This document shows, in pieces, positions 12,540 through 26,200 of a DNA stretch of 64,000 bases. A model generated the notes under the pieces. It was not told the origin of the DNA. It made no database searches and saw nothing but the letters and a program-made list of their open reading frames with translations. A program made the position numbers and the translations under genes. Every line of letters begins with the position of its first letter. The first letter of the stretch is position 1. Source of the stretch: Arcuatula senhousia (lineage: Eukaryota > Mollusca > Bivalvia > Mytilida > Mytilidae); contig OZ020308.1 in NCBI GenBank assembly GCA_963971305.1, positions 17,765,092 through 17,829,091 of the forward strand, given 5' to 3'.

Positions 12540-13494
12540 CCACCCCCCCCCAAAAAATAATCAGATAAAATTTAGAATAGAAGATGCATATCTACATTAT
12601 GTCACAAAGATTGTGTGTAGGTTTCATGAAAATCCATCAAGGGGTTTAGGAGGAGTTGCAGATAAGAGATGGGCACCCCTAGTAGTCGAATGGCTGAGTC
12701 CATGTATTGCTATGGGAAACCCCAAAATCATTCTGATCAAACTTTCAAATAGTAGGTGCACATGTATATTATGTTACAAAGATTGTGTAAAAGTTTCATG
12801 ACAATCCATCAAGGAGTTTAGGATGAGTTGTGGATAAGAGATGGGTACCCCCATGTAGTCAAATGGCTAAGACCATGTTTTGCTATGGGAAACCCCAAAA
12901 ATCATTCTGATCAAATTTTAGAATAGTAGATGCACATCTACATTTTGTCACATTAATTGTGTATAAGTTTCATGAAAATCCATCAAGGGGTTTAGGAGGA
13001 GTTGCAGATAAGAGATGGGTACCCCCATGTAGTCAATGGCTAAGTCCATGTTTTGGTATAGGAAACCCCAAAAATCATTCTGATCAAATTTTAGAATAGT
13101 AGGTGCACATCTACATTATGTCACAAAGATTGTGTGTAAGTTTCATGAAAATCCACCAAGGGGTTTAGAAGGAGTTGCGGATAAGAGATGGGTACCCCCA
13201 TGTAGTCGAATGGCTAAGTCCATGTTTTGCTATGGGAAACCCCAAAAACCATTCTGATCAAATTTTAAAATAGTAAGTGCACATCTACATTATGTCACAA
13301 AGATTGTGTGTAAGTTTCATGAAAATCCACCAAGGGGTTTAGGAGGAGTTGCGGATAAGAGATGGGTACCCTGAAGTGTAACGGAAGGACGGACGGACGG
13401 ATTGACGGACGGAAGGACGGACGGATTGACGGACGGAAGGACGGACGGACACCCCTATCACTATATACCCCCCACTTTTGAAGTGGGGGGGTAT
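12540..13494. mobile_element. Pearl-like element: tandem cores, (ACGG)n, terminal hairpin
   Basis: About five tandem units of 172-177 bp carry attctgatcaaattttaga and gttgcggataagagatggg. An (ACGG)n-rich stretch follows at about 13379-13450. The hairpin at 13465-13494 has stem ATACCCCCCACTT/AAGTGGGGGGGTAT, with one extra G. The hairpin ends exactly where the right TIR of the enclosing element begins. Confidence 0.75.
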
Positions 13495-13524
13495 AAAAAT
13501 GAGTGTCCTAAATGTACCACCGTA

Positions 13525-14117
13525 TTAATGCGCCGAAGAAACTAATCGATTTTGTCAAATATTTTCATGAAAAAAAATAAATAGATTTACCAAATTTTCG
13601 CGCTGAATATATCAATAGATTTATTTATAAGTATTAAAACTGTAATATTTTTTTGGTTTATAGATGCCATAAATTTATTTTTTCATGGTGCACATTTTAC
13701 ATAATCCGTTTCGTGGGTTATTCAATGTGCACCATTGAAAATTGAGTTTATGGTATAATAAACCAAAATCCGTTTCAATTAATTCTTAAATAAATTATCG
13801 GACTCACTTTAGTTATCAAATACAATTGCTCTAAGAATTTAAAAATTAAATATTATAGTAACGAAAATAGAAAGAAATGTTCAGTGCTTATTTTTTAACT
13901 TCGCAAGTGTATCCTATCACATTAATTTTATTTTATTTTAAGAATTAGAATTTGAACCATAAGTATAATCTAAATGAGGATCGATTCAAATACCAATAAA
14001 CTATCGAACTTATTTATCAAACTAAATTGTTTAAAATACTTAAAAAGTCAAACTCTTATCTATAGCAAACAAATATAGTTTAAACTAAAGATTGTACAAA
14101 AATCAATTGATCCAAAG
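13525..14117. other. Upstream region of the membrane-protein gene; no feature assigned
   Basis: AT-rich. The first about 110 bp resembles the sequence after 58487 (same flanking repeat). I see no TATA box at a convincing distance and cannot place the transcription start. Confidence 0.35.
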
Positions 14118-14150
14118 ATGGCGATCTAACTGGCCATGTCCACACAATGA
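14118..14150 (+). promoter_or_regulatory. Two tiny upstream ORFs overlapping the main start
   Basis: ATG at 14118 opens a three-codon frame (MAI, stop 14127-14129). ATG at 14136 opens a four-codon frame (MSTQ) whose stop, TGA at 14148-14150, overlaps the main ATG at 14147. If the mRNA 5' end lies upstream, these could lower initiation at the main start. Whether they are in the mRNA is not known. Confidence 0.45.
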
Positions 14151-14281
14151 TGTTCTGTCTAATTGTGTTGTTGTTTAGCACTGTAGCCGGATTTCATTAT
14201 GAAGCCGGCTACGAGCATCATTATACCTACTCATCAACTAGCGACACCATCGGGATGCATAACATTACAACGGTGTTAAAG
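14147..14281 (+). CDS. Exon 1: signal peptide and domain start
   Basis: 45 codons, phase 0 at the end, donor AAG|gttagt. It encodes MMFCLIVLLFSTVAG, a short hydrophobic signal peptide, then a Tyr/His-rich strand start. Two adjacent ATGs (14147 and 14150) could both initiate; I use the first. An N-glycosylation site NIT sits at residues 39-41. Confidence 0.8.
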
Positions 14282-17200
14282 GTTAGTCATTAAAAAATAT
14301 CAAAACTATGTGCTGGACAAGCATTCATATATTCAAAATCTTTTCTTACAGAATAAGAAAGATAACAAATCTTAAACTTTTGTTTTATAATTACAATTCA
14401 AACATTTTTGTTTAATGCTCTATGCTCTTCATATTGATATCAATCCTTTCGATAGAGTGCCTCTGCCTGGTGTGTCTTGAACATGTTGAATAGACGCACG
14501 CCTAAGAACACGCGATTTTTACTTAACTCCGCAAAAGCTTTCTCTTATAATCAACTGCATTAACTTTATACTTATCAAAGCAAATCGAATGAAATAACTT
14601 TTCTTAAAAATCATTAAGGCTGCGCTCTTTCGAAATATAAATTGTACGTTCGTCAAATTATTGAATGGTCGAACTCATGGTTAAACATTTCGCCATTGAC
14701 ACCAGTTGTAAATAAATTGTTAATGCGGAGATCCACTACGGCTTTCTATACGACATAAAATTAGGATTATGAAAAATCCTTAACATGTTTGTAAAAATCT
14801 TAAGACTTTATTCGCCTATATAAAGTGTTAGTAAAAATTATCTGGCTCGATACGTGCGCTCCTTGGAGTGAGACGAAACACCAGTTGTAGCAAAGTGTAG
14901 CAAAAATTATGGCCTGGAACTTTGTTGTGATTTGTATTTAAAGTTCCCTTCAAAGTTCACAAATAAAATGGTGACAGAAAAATATGTTTTCAATTACAGA
15001 AAAATATATATTCCTCATAATGCTTTATCATTTGTTATATTTTGTGTAAATGCATCACCTATCAATTGTCAAAGCAGTACTTTACTGAGGTGATAGTCAA
15101 CAGCTGATACGCAAAGAGAGGATTTTTTACACATGAAGCCTAATCATGTATATAATCCATTGTCCTATTTTATTATTGTTTGCATCTTTATACTTTTATT
15201 GATTTCATGCATATTTTATTCCCAGTTTCGAATAAGGAAAGTAAACGAGACAGAAAATGGAGTCCGGTTCCACCAGCTAATGGTAGACAGCTTTGTACAA
15301 CATTCACAAAACGGACAGTGTATGTTATTTGTTCCTTTTCATTTTGAAATTCATATAATTTGACATTATGTTAACTTCCCTTTTGACTATTGTGGAAAGA
15401 AATAATTTCTATACAAATCAAATGAAATGCTAGTATTGCTAACGTAAAAAGAACAATTTAGTGCACTTAAGGTCGTAAAGTCGTAAAAGCTTATTTGCAA
15501 ATGCAATTGACACTCATATAATTTTCGATAGTTTGAACAAAACATTTGAAGGGCAGACAAAGGTCGAATACAACCCCATTAGTTTTTTTATTGCACTTGG
15601 TTGGTAATAATTTTGATTTCTAGATTTGGTGACAAGTATACAGGCATTTCTTTTTTTATTCTTTTTTTTTTTTTATTGTCAAAATACTGCTGGGAAATAT
15701 GCAACATAACCAAGTTCATGTTACTTTGTAAAATTCAAAGTGCACCAATTTTTAATTCTATCCTTTTGTAGATGCTGATAATCCTTTTCATTGGGATTTG
15801 AATAAAAGGTATTTATAAATTGTTCGTGATCAAAAGAAAAAATCCTAAAGTTGTCAAAACAATAAATGGTAGTAATTGATCGGTTGATTCTCTTAATTTT
15901 CAGCATGACTGATAAGTTCAAGTTTTACATATATACATGCATACCCTAAATCATAAGAAAACGAACGATATATACCAATCAATAAAGGTAAAAATAAAAT
16001 TACCGAATTTGGTGGATCAAACTCAATATTCAAGAGAAAAGACAAAACAAGGTAGACATACCAGAGAAAATGAAGACCACAATGGTCCTGACTTGGTACA
16101 GGCATTTCATAAGAAATGTTAGGTTTAACCAGCCTTGGTTTAATGGCGCTCCAAACCTCCCTCTTACATTGCGATCGTAGGGTATGGTAGTAACACAAAA
16201 CGCATAACGGCTGTGAAGACATAATAGGGATAACAAGATGATCATCTCAGTAAAACAATCTTAGATACACACATTCCAAAATATCATGGATAAGAATAAG
16301 ACGGTTACACTTTTACATACAGACAATAATGTACCTCAATGTCCAAAATTGAACTTTAACATATGTAAGACACTGGTGGTGTTTTTGTACATATCCGATA
16401 AATGATCTGCATCGCAGAAAATGAATTCTTGTCATTAATCAGAACCAAGTGTCTCAATGAATTCTGTGACACCCCCAAGAATAGCGAGTAAATGTCAAGA
16501 ACGATCAACTGAACAGACTCTTCAACAGAGAGAAAGATACTTCTATTTAATTTATTTGACTGCTTTAAGCATTGCTCTTCAGGTGTTTGACTGTTTTTCA
16601 TAGTTCACAGCACTGCCTTTATACTGTTTATCGCTGTTCACAGCACTGGTTTTAACTGATTTTTGATTGTTTAATTGTTGTTCACAGCACTGCTCTTTGA
16701 CTGTATATATTTGTTCACAACACTGCTTTTTGGCTGGTTTTCTGTTGTTCCCAACACTGCTTTTTGATTTACTGTTGTTCATAAAACTGCTTTTAATAAA
16801 TGTATTTATAGCGCTGTTTTTGGTTTTTGACTGTTTAATCGTTGTTTACAGCACAGTGGTTACAGCACTGCTTTTTATTGTCTTTGACTGTTGTTTTTTA
16901 TTACTTTTTTATCATTGGTTACAGCGCACCTTAGTACTGTTATATTGTTGTTCACAGTCCTGCTTTTTGACTGTTTCTCGTTGTTAACGGCATTGCTTTT
17001 TGACTAATTCACTGTTGTTCAAAGCACTGTTTTTAAATGCTTTTTGACTAATTTACGGCTGATAACAACACTGCTTTTAACGACTTTTCACTGTTCTGCT
17101 GTTCACAACACTGCTTTTCAATTGTCTTTGTTGTTTACAGCGTTGTTTTAGAACTTTTTATCGTTAATTTTAGCGCACCTTTTTACATTTACAGTTGTTC

Positions 17201-20200
17201 ACAGCCATGCATTTTTGACTGTTTCTTGTTGTTCAAGCGGGGCGCTTTTTTACTTATTTACTGTTGTTCGCTGCTTTGTTTTGCTGTTCACAGCACTGCT
17301 TTTTGATTGTGTTTTATATTGTTGTTCACACATTTGATTTTTGACTGTTTGCTGTTGTTCTCAGCATCGTTTTTTGATTGTGTTTTATATTGTTGTTCAC
17401 ACATTTGATTTTTGACTGTTTGCTGTTGTTCTCAGCATCGTTAATCAAACGAAAAGGATCGCTGTTTGTCATTGTACAGTTTATTGACTATTCCAGCTAC
17501 AGCGCTGCTGTTTCATGTTATCACGTTATAACCTTTTTTACTGTTTTTACAATACTGTAACTTGACTGTTATTCGCAGTGTACAGTACTACTGTTAATTT
17601 TGACTGCTGCTCACGGTACTGCAATTGAAAACTTCTATTGAGACTTTACAATGGACTGCAATAGTAGCTGCAATTAACAAACATGTACTTGTACTGTGAT
17701 TTACTGATGTTTGAAGTATTTTAATTTGACTGTTAGATAAAAAGACACTTCTTTTATTTGTATAGTTGTTATTACATGTACAGAGCATAAAACGATGGTA
17801 ACATTACTACATTTGTTAAAAACATGCTATGATAATCATATGTTCAACAAGTTCAGATTTGTTCAGCCCAAATTTCAACATTTGTATTTCAGAATGTACA
17901 AATGTATAGCAAAAAGGCGATAAAGAATATTTGATAACGCAACACCTGTCGCTCCAGAAATTTATTCAATATATAAAAAAAAACACCAAGAGCTTTTAAA
18001 TTATGACTGATCCAAAGTACAAGACACGATTTCAAATGTCTTTGATCAGTTTTGAGTTTCGTTTTAACCTTTTGTTCAGCATTTCTCTAATGGGTATCAA
18101 ACTGATTGATTTGTTTATTTTTCGAAGTCCAAATGTTTTAAAATGACGTTCAAATCAGACCACGTTGGTAAACTTGAACACTTTGATTGATAGTGTACTT
18201 AGATTCGATAACGGAACTTCCTGGGTAACCGATCAAGTCACCAAAATTTATATTGAACATAGGTTTTTATATCTTTGAACAAAATAAACAAATGAATCGA
18301 TGAATGTTTTTTTCAATTGCACTTTTTGGGGAAAACATGCCAACAGATAGCATGCAAAATATAAACTATTCAAGGGGATAAAGGCCGTATAAGAGAATTA
18401 TAATAACTTTTGTGGGTACTCTTTAACATTAGAGATTACTTTTCAGGCATCTTTATTTCGGGACCATGAGTAGTATGACAAAAGCAAAAACAACGAAACA
18501 TAACAACAGTTGTATTGCAAAAAAAAAAAATCCCGTAAAGACTATAAAACGTTTTTAAGACCAATTTTTAGGAATGTTCTTGGACAATCTTAGGTGTTCT
18601 CTATACCTCCTTAATCATTTTTTATACCCCCACTCGTAAGAGAGGGGGCTATATTGCAATCACCTTGTCCGTCCGTGCGTCTGTCCGTCCGGTTCAATTT
18701 CTCTGCTTCTACTGAATGGATTGGTTTCAAATTTGGTACACAGCTTCAGCATGATAAGTTATACTATGCCTACCCTTTCCAGGTTAGTCCATCATCTACT
18801 TCCTGTTTTTCGAGCCGACTTAGACTTTTTTAGGGGGAAAAATTGAAATGTGAAATTTTTCGTAATAGATTTCTCAGCTTCTACTGGATAGATTGGTTTC
18901 AAATTTGGTACACAGCTTCAGCATGATGAGTTAAATCGTGCCTCCCCTTTCCAGGTCAGTCCATCATCTACTTCCAGTTTTTCGAGCCGACTTAGACTTT
19001 TTAGGGTAAAAAATTTGAAAAGTGAAATTTTTCGTAACAGATTTCATGACTTCTACTGGATGGATTGGTTTCAAATTTGGTACACAGCTTCAGCATGATT
19101 AGTTATACCGTGCCTCTTCTTTCCAGGTCAGTCCATCATCTGCTTCCTGTTTTCTGAGCTGACTAAGACTTTTTATGGGTCAAAAATAGACAATTTTTCG
19201 TAACAGATTTCTCGGCTTCTAGAAAAGGGATTGATTTCAAATTTGGTATACAGCTTTAGCATGATGAGTTGTATCGTGCCTCCCCTTTCCAGGTCAGTCG
19301 GTCATCTACTTCCTGTTTTCTGAATGGCCGAGTGGGGGTATGCTTAGCACGACTTAGTGCAACCCCTTGTTTTTTGTTACTTCTTATTATTATGCTTCTT
19401 GTCTACGACAAGACTTAGCGATTGAAAGTAATTAACATTTTGATTTACATTGCAAAAAAAAAGATCCACAAAAATGAGAATCGCAAGTATCGTATACAAT
19501 TTGTAGATTTGTGTTTGAGATGGAACCGGATGGACTTGTTAACTTTGTACACTACGATGAAGAAGATGAGGGAGAATTGGTGATACTGAAGAAAGCCTTG
19601 GTGGGCACTCTGTCTTTTAAAGTTCTGGTAAAAGTTTATTTACGTTGCTTTTACTCTATAGGTATAGTTTAGAAACAAACATATTTTTTCGACGAGATCC
19701 GGTTTCCATACTTACTTTAAAACTTCCATCAACGTTTTTACTATTGTCATTTTTATGCATTATAGCGATCAAGCATGTCGGTTTTGTGTGATGACACTTC
19801 ACTAAATCGTTATTGTTTGAAGTGTTGTGTCGGATTTAAAATCGATATGTTTGATTTTTTTTTTTACATCAGTCGATTGATGATTCTCAGCTAGCTGTCA
19901 GTAACAGCGAGTGTTCTATAGAAAGTTCCTTTACCGTCCTTTTGTTTGTTTTTGTTGTTTTTTGTCTTAGGTTCTCTCTAGTGGAATAAGACTTTGATCG
20001 ATTTGATTTTTATTGTGTGTTTAGTTTTTGTGCTTTGTCTAGGAATATTGATAGGGGGAAGGTTGGGCCAAAAAAAAACTCGTTTAACACCGCCACATAT
20101 TATATGTGCCTTTCCTAAGCCAGGAATCTTTTACAACGCTTTCGTTTGTACTTGTCTTTTTGATGTTTTCTGTTCCTTGTTTAAGAAGGGGGTCTATCTG

Positions 20201-23200
20201 TGACTATTTCAGGACTGGATTTGAATTATGTGCATTTTGTTTAGACCATGGGCCAATTGCATAACCGCAAGCAGTGCCAAATGGCCTCGTTGAAGGCTGC
20301 TGGCGGTTGTCCATTGTGGTTTTTTTTCTAAATTGCCGCTTAATTGTGGGCTGTGTCGCGTACACTTATTCCACATCTCATTATTTTCTATTCAATACAT
20401 GTATTTCAGTTTTATGAATTCTTATATTATTTTTGCACATTATTGATAATCATTTCCAGTATTTAATTTCTTAAAGAGACACTTAAAATGTTCCCTATGG
20501 TTGCTCCTCTGCATATTACTTTGTTTCAGTTTAGCTCAGGCTATTTCTATTATGATCAATACTTTCTTGAATCTATATGCATTTTGCATTAAAATGTACA
20601 AAAAAATTACGGTGCACAAATACGAATAAATTTAGCGAAGGAAACCCCTCCAAAAAAGATTTTGAATGACATATTTTTCCGGAATGTCCAAATAGTTTGA
20701 AAATGTCCGTTAATCTTACTTCGTGTGTGTTTGTAGAAATCAGATAAGTCTAAATGGAAATACACATCAACCGAGCAAGACCATGGAGGTATGTCTCTAT
20801 TGTGCATGTTGTGTCTATTATGGTGCTAAAATGCTTGCTACTTTTGTTATAAAAAATAGATATAAAAATAAAGCAAAAAAAAAAAAAAATTAACAAACGA
20901 ATAGAACTTAAACAAAATTTATTTATTATAAACACAACTAATAAAATTAGGGATGGTATGTTAAGTTCTAGTTATGTGAATTATAGTTTTAAAGATTGTC
21001 CTTCTTTAAATCTTAGCGTCTTTACATATAAATTAAAATTCTTCAAAGTATTTCAGACTAGAACACCAGAGGCGCTCTATCAAAACAAATAAAATGCTTA
21101 ATTTTTTTTCTGTATTTGCAGTTATCACGATTTCCTTCTAAAATTGTTAGGTTCTTTTTACCCGTGCAGCGGTGGTCTATTGAAATTCATTCTGTTCATA
21201 AGTAATATCTAAATAAATATACAGGTCATCTGACACACACGTATGAAGGAGTGAAAACACAGTCAGGATTTAGACTGACAAGACATCACCACAGTGCTGA
21301 AAACGTCTTCCGAACCCACAGAAAGGTTAGATTAGAAATTTTAACAATAAAACTTACTCTGTTGTGGCCTTAAAACTGTTCCTAATATTGGTAATAAATG
21401 TTCATACTTGAATATCATACTGAGTTCATGGTTAAAAAAGAAGAAAAAAAAACTAGCTATGACTTTTTGAAAGTATATTTCAAGCTTGGTTTTTAACGTG
21501 GTAATGAGATTTTGTTTTATATCTGATTGTTGAAATTGGTTCTATTAAACAAATCTGTCGTTTACATTTATCCCAATCATTTCAACCAATGGTCTTTATT
21601 AACAGGAAATGCATTTTGATCATACTGGAAACGTTCGTAAGATATTGGCAACAGACAACATTACGATGAAAGGCGATATTCCGGCTCCACGTGGAACTCT
21701 TGGGTAGGTCTACTAGATTCTTTCGTTTTAATTATCATGTCGACTTTTTTCCCAAAATGTTCGATTTCTGGTATCATATGGTAGCTAGTGTTTTAATTTT
21801 GTACATACGAGTGCTGCCATATATTTCATATTATGTCTGAGATATCAAGATATAAAAAGTAGGAGATATTGTCCAGATCTCATAAAAATATGTCGACGGT
21901 AATCTATTTTGTAAAACAAAAAGAACTAAAATTGATAAGTCACTTTTTCAAAGTTTTCAGAGTTCCAAAAGCTTTGTTTGACCTGAATATTAGTGATTTG
22001 CAAATTCGGGTTAAACCTCACAATATCTAGTGTTAATAAAAGGAGATTTCGTATGAAATAAAAAAAAAAATGAAAAAAAAAGTTTAAACTGTAATATCTT
22101 GAAAACCACAAAAGATTTTACATGATTCTTTTTACATCCATTCTTAAATGTTTTAATTTTTTTCTGTGTTAAAATCATTTTGATAACATTTGACACTTTA
22201 AAGAACTTTTTGCATAAAAAAACCTAAAGAAGTTAAGCAAATACAAACATACAAAAACAATGAACATGTAACTGTACATACAAAGATATTATAGTATTTA
22301 CAAATATGTATGACTTTGACCAATGTGGATCTCATTTTCGCAACTCAAATGATTGCTCTATAAAATCAACAACCGTGGGCAAAACATCCATATTAATTGG
22401 GTTAAGTACAAAAAATAATCTATCAATGGCTTCAAGCTGGTTAAAATTAGCATATTGTTTTTGTATCGAGTCAATAAATGTTCTTCTTATATTATTATTA
22501 ATTTGACAATGAAAGAAGAAATGAGCTTCATCATTAAAGGAGTATAAAAAGACCATACTACCCATTTTTACATGAAAAATCAAAATGCACATTTTTATTA
22601 AATTTTCATAAAGTTTTGACTTTAAATTCTTATTTACCAACTGTGGTGAATGGGTGTAGAGTTGCATCAAGACCCAGATTCTATTGTTTGTATTATATCT
22701 CATTCTTATGTCATTATCTATGTGTTATAACCATTTATTGTAAATGCCAGTGTTAAACAAATAAATATTAGTATTTAAATTAAAATCTATCAAATTAAAG
22801 CGAATTTTTCACACAGATATTCCTTAATCTTTTTCTCTGTTGAAATGTTTAATGCAATTTTATCTGATTAATTTAATAGAAATGCAAAAGAAAAGGAGTT
22901 AGAAAAATTAACTGACTCTCATTCATTAACCAGTGATGTTTTACACACATACTGCTGAGGCGGTACCAGAAATTTCAAACGGGGGGCGCAATTATAAAAA
23001 AATAATTCTAGGACCTCTTGTTTCATGCAGTTCCTAACTATTTTTTTTTTCTGTCAAACGAGGGGGGCACCCGGTATGCCGGTCCTAAATCCGCCTTAGA
23101 GGTAGAAGACAATTAAAAAGTTGCTAGTTCTTTGCCAAAAGTGATGGTGGTTTATTTGATATATAACAGTTGGTAGTAGGATCAACCGGAAATGACATTT

Positions 23201-26200
23201 TGGCGGGAGATTAAATTTCAAGCATTTTTATTATTTATCGAAAGTCCTGGGCATAATACAAAGAATGTAGCTACAGTTATTTATATTGGTATAATTAGTC
23301 ATGTTACTTAAAAGACTTAACTATAACAAGAAACCAACGTAATCTGGGGTTTATAACCTAAATCAGATATCTCAGGTTGAGCAAATTCAAAATCAAAGAA
23401 AGGGCAAAGGCTGCAAGTGCAAGCCAAGATGCTGAATAAATACAGACAAAGACAGATCCCCAGGGCTCGTCACAAACATGTTAAATACTAAATTATATGT
23501 AATCTGAACCCCAAAATATTAAAATATTATAAAATATAATAGAAAAAAGTAACATTTTCATACATGTATTTGAATGTACAAAAATGTAAGTATGGAGCAA
23601 TTACCTGAACAAACTGGCTACAAATGTAGATGCCCTCCAAGAAGATATAACCAAACTAGTAGAATGGTCGAACACTTGGCTCCTTAAATTTAATAACTCT
23701 AAATGTAACCATATGCACATTGGGGATGGAATCGACACAACATACAACATGGAAGATGCTACAATAAATAAGGTAACAGAAGAAAGGGACCTAGGAATCA
23801 TAATAGACAACAAATTAAACTTTCAACAACATATAAACAAACAAGTTAATAAGGCAAATCAGAAACTAGGTCTAATTAACAGATCATTTAAATACCTGAA
23901 TAAAGACACCTTCACACAGCTGTACAAAAGTATAGTTAGACCACATTTAGAATATGGAANNNNNNNNNNNNNNNNNNNNNNNNNNNNNNNNNNNNNNNNN
24001 NNNNNNNNNNNNNNNNNNNNNNNNNNNNNNNNNNNNNNNNNNNNNNNNNNNNNNNNNNNTCATTTTTCCCGAAATTTTTAATATTCAAAGACCACTTCTT
24101 ATACAATGTCATATAATCTTGTCTCCTTCCTAAGTAGAAGACTTATGCCCCCTTTTTTCCTTCTTGAAATCTTATGTCAATCAGGTATTACCTAAACATT
24201 ACCTAAACAAGTACTTGTGCTTGTTTGAAATATTTTATAATAAGCTGAAAAAGATATCATGATCCTGTTAATAAAGGTTGTTTTAAATATTCTTCATGGT
24301 TTATTAAAAATTGCATGGTTTTCTTGATACAAAACATCGTTCGAGTGAAAGTGAAAGTTAAAGTAAAGTGGAAGTAGATTGGAATGATGACACATAAAAA
24401 TAATATTTTATTTTCCAAAGAAATCCAAGTTAACTAAAAGTGTTGTGAATTGCAAATATGAAATTCTGTTCAATGAAATTTATCACAATACAGGTATCTG
24501 GTAATTAATTATTGTTTGGAAAATATTTCAGAATTTTTTTTATCTTGCACATGCGTAATTATGTAAACAAATGTATTTATGTAGTGTACAAATACTCTTT
24601 TGACCAATTGAGTGTGTTTTTCTCAATCTTAATGAAGATCTGATTGCTAAATAAACAAAACAAACATCTTGGAACAGTTAATTAACATTATTGATTTAAT
24701 TAAACCATCTACAGGTAAATCTTCTTCAATACACGTGGCCATGATCAGACAGGTGTGATCGATTACCTAATCAGCATATCCCTATAGCATATTCACACCA
24801 GTGTTTGACACCACAGACAGACTTAATAATGAGTTTAAATGACCACCCGACCGGATGCTCAGCAGGACAATTAATGAATTTATGACCGACTGACAAAAAA
24901 CATTGTGAAAAAAAAAATGAAATGTCCGATTTGGGGAATTTTTTATCGGTCATTTTGGACAAAATTTAGGACATGACCGGCAAATATGACCGTTTCCAGG
25001 GCCTTGGTCCTGCACCAAATATGTGTTTCGATTTTTGATCCGTCAAAAAACATGGCCACTGTTACTAAAAATAGACTAGGGGGTCAGACTACTGTTTTTG
25101 GCTTGTAAATCAAAAAGTATAAGAGATAGATGAAATCTGATGCCACCCTACTGCTTCTGCATCAAAAGTTCAACAAAAGTTTTCATTTGGTCGAAGTTGT
25201 CAGATGACCCCTTACAGGGGTTTCAGCCCCATAAAGGCAAAAAATAGTGTTTTTGGCCTATAAAATGAAAACTATTGCAGACAGAGAAAAGCTGTTGCTT
25301 GCTTAAATGTTCAGCTCATTTAGCTCTACGAAAGTCTCCATAGTGTCGAAGTTGTCAGATGACCATTTATAGGGGTTACAGCCCCTTAAAGGCGAAAAAT
25401 AGTGTTTTTTGCCTATAGAATGAAAACTATTGCAGATAGATAAAAGATGTTGCTTGCTTAAATGTTTAGCTCTACAAAAGTCTCTATTGGGTCGAAGTTG
25501 TCAGATGACCCTTTATAGGGGTTTCAGCCCTTTAAAGGCAAAAAATAGTGTTTTTGGCCTTTAGAATGAAAACTATTGCAGATAGGGAAAAGCTGTTGCT
25601 TGCTTAAATGTTCAGCTCATTTAGCTCTACAAAAGTCTTCATAGGGTTGAAGTTGTCAGATGGCCCCTTATAGGGGTTACAGCCCCTTAAAGGCGAAAAA
25701 AAAAAAGTGTTTTTGGCCAATAGAATGAAAACTATTGCAGATAGAGAAAAGCTGTTGCATGCTTAAATGTTCAGCTTATTTAGCCCCACAAAGTCGTCCG
25801 TAGGGTTGACATCAAGACCAGGTGTGTGATTCAGGCTCCTGGGAGCATCTTGTTTTTATGCCACATCTAGGAATGTAGGAGGCATGTAATGTGTCGGTCT
25901 GTCCTCAAATTTTGTGAGATGGGGTATTATGTCTTTTAGACATATTTTTGGTTGGGGAGGGGGGGTGTTGGCTTTAAGATTTTTTCATGGTCAAAAATTA
26001 ATGATTCACCCCATTTTAATGAAGATGTAAAGGTAAAAAAAAGATATATGAATTGGATTTTGTATAAGCAAATATACAAATTTCTCAAAAAGTTTTGTCA
26101 AATGAGCATGAATATGGATGCTGAACATCTTTTGGCTCCAATTCCACCATGAATAACAAAAAAAATGTTTCATATTGCTAAAATATAAAAATACAAATAC

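Larger units (their letters stand above)
11875..13522. mobile_element. TIR element (Tc1/mariner-like, TA-flanked) with composite interior
   Basis: A perfect 28-bp terminal inverted repeat (11875-11902 and 13495-13522) starts CGGTGGTACATTTAGGACAC and is flanked by TA on both sides (11873-11874 and 13523-13524), as for Tc1/mariner-type insertion. No transposase is encoded. The interior consists of a palindromic minisatellite (11930-12485) and a complete-looking pearl-like tandem-core element (about 12540-13494). A related locus near 58487 has the flanks joined without the element. Confidence 0.8.

Noticed and set aside
11947..12560. Overlapping open frames on both strands with repeated ISRAHD- or IMSCAR-type peptides
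   Set aside because: They follow from a 21-bp palindromic minisatellite whose length is a multiple of three; no start context, splice sites or composition typical of a gene.
15319..15324. Stronger exon 2 donor (CAGT|gtatgt)
   Set aside because: It breaks the frame into exon 3, whereas the donor two bases upstream keeps the frame and gives a sensible strand; kept as an alternative.
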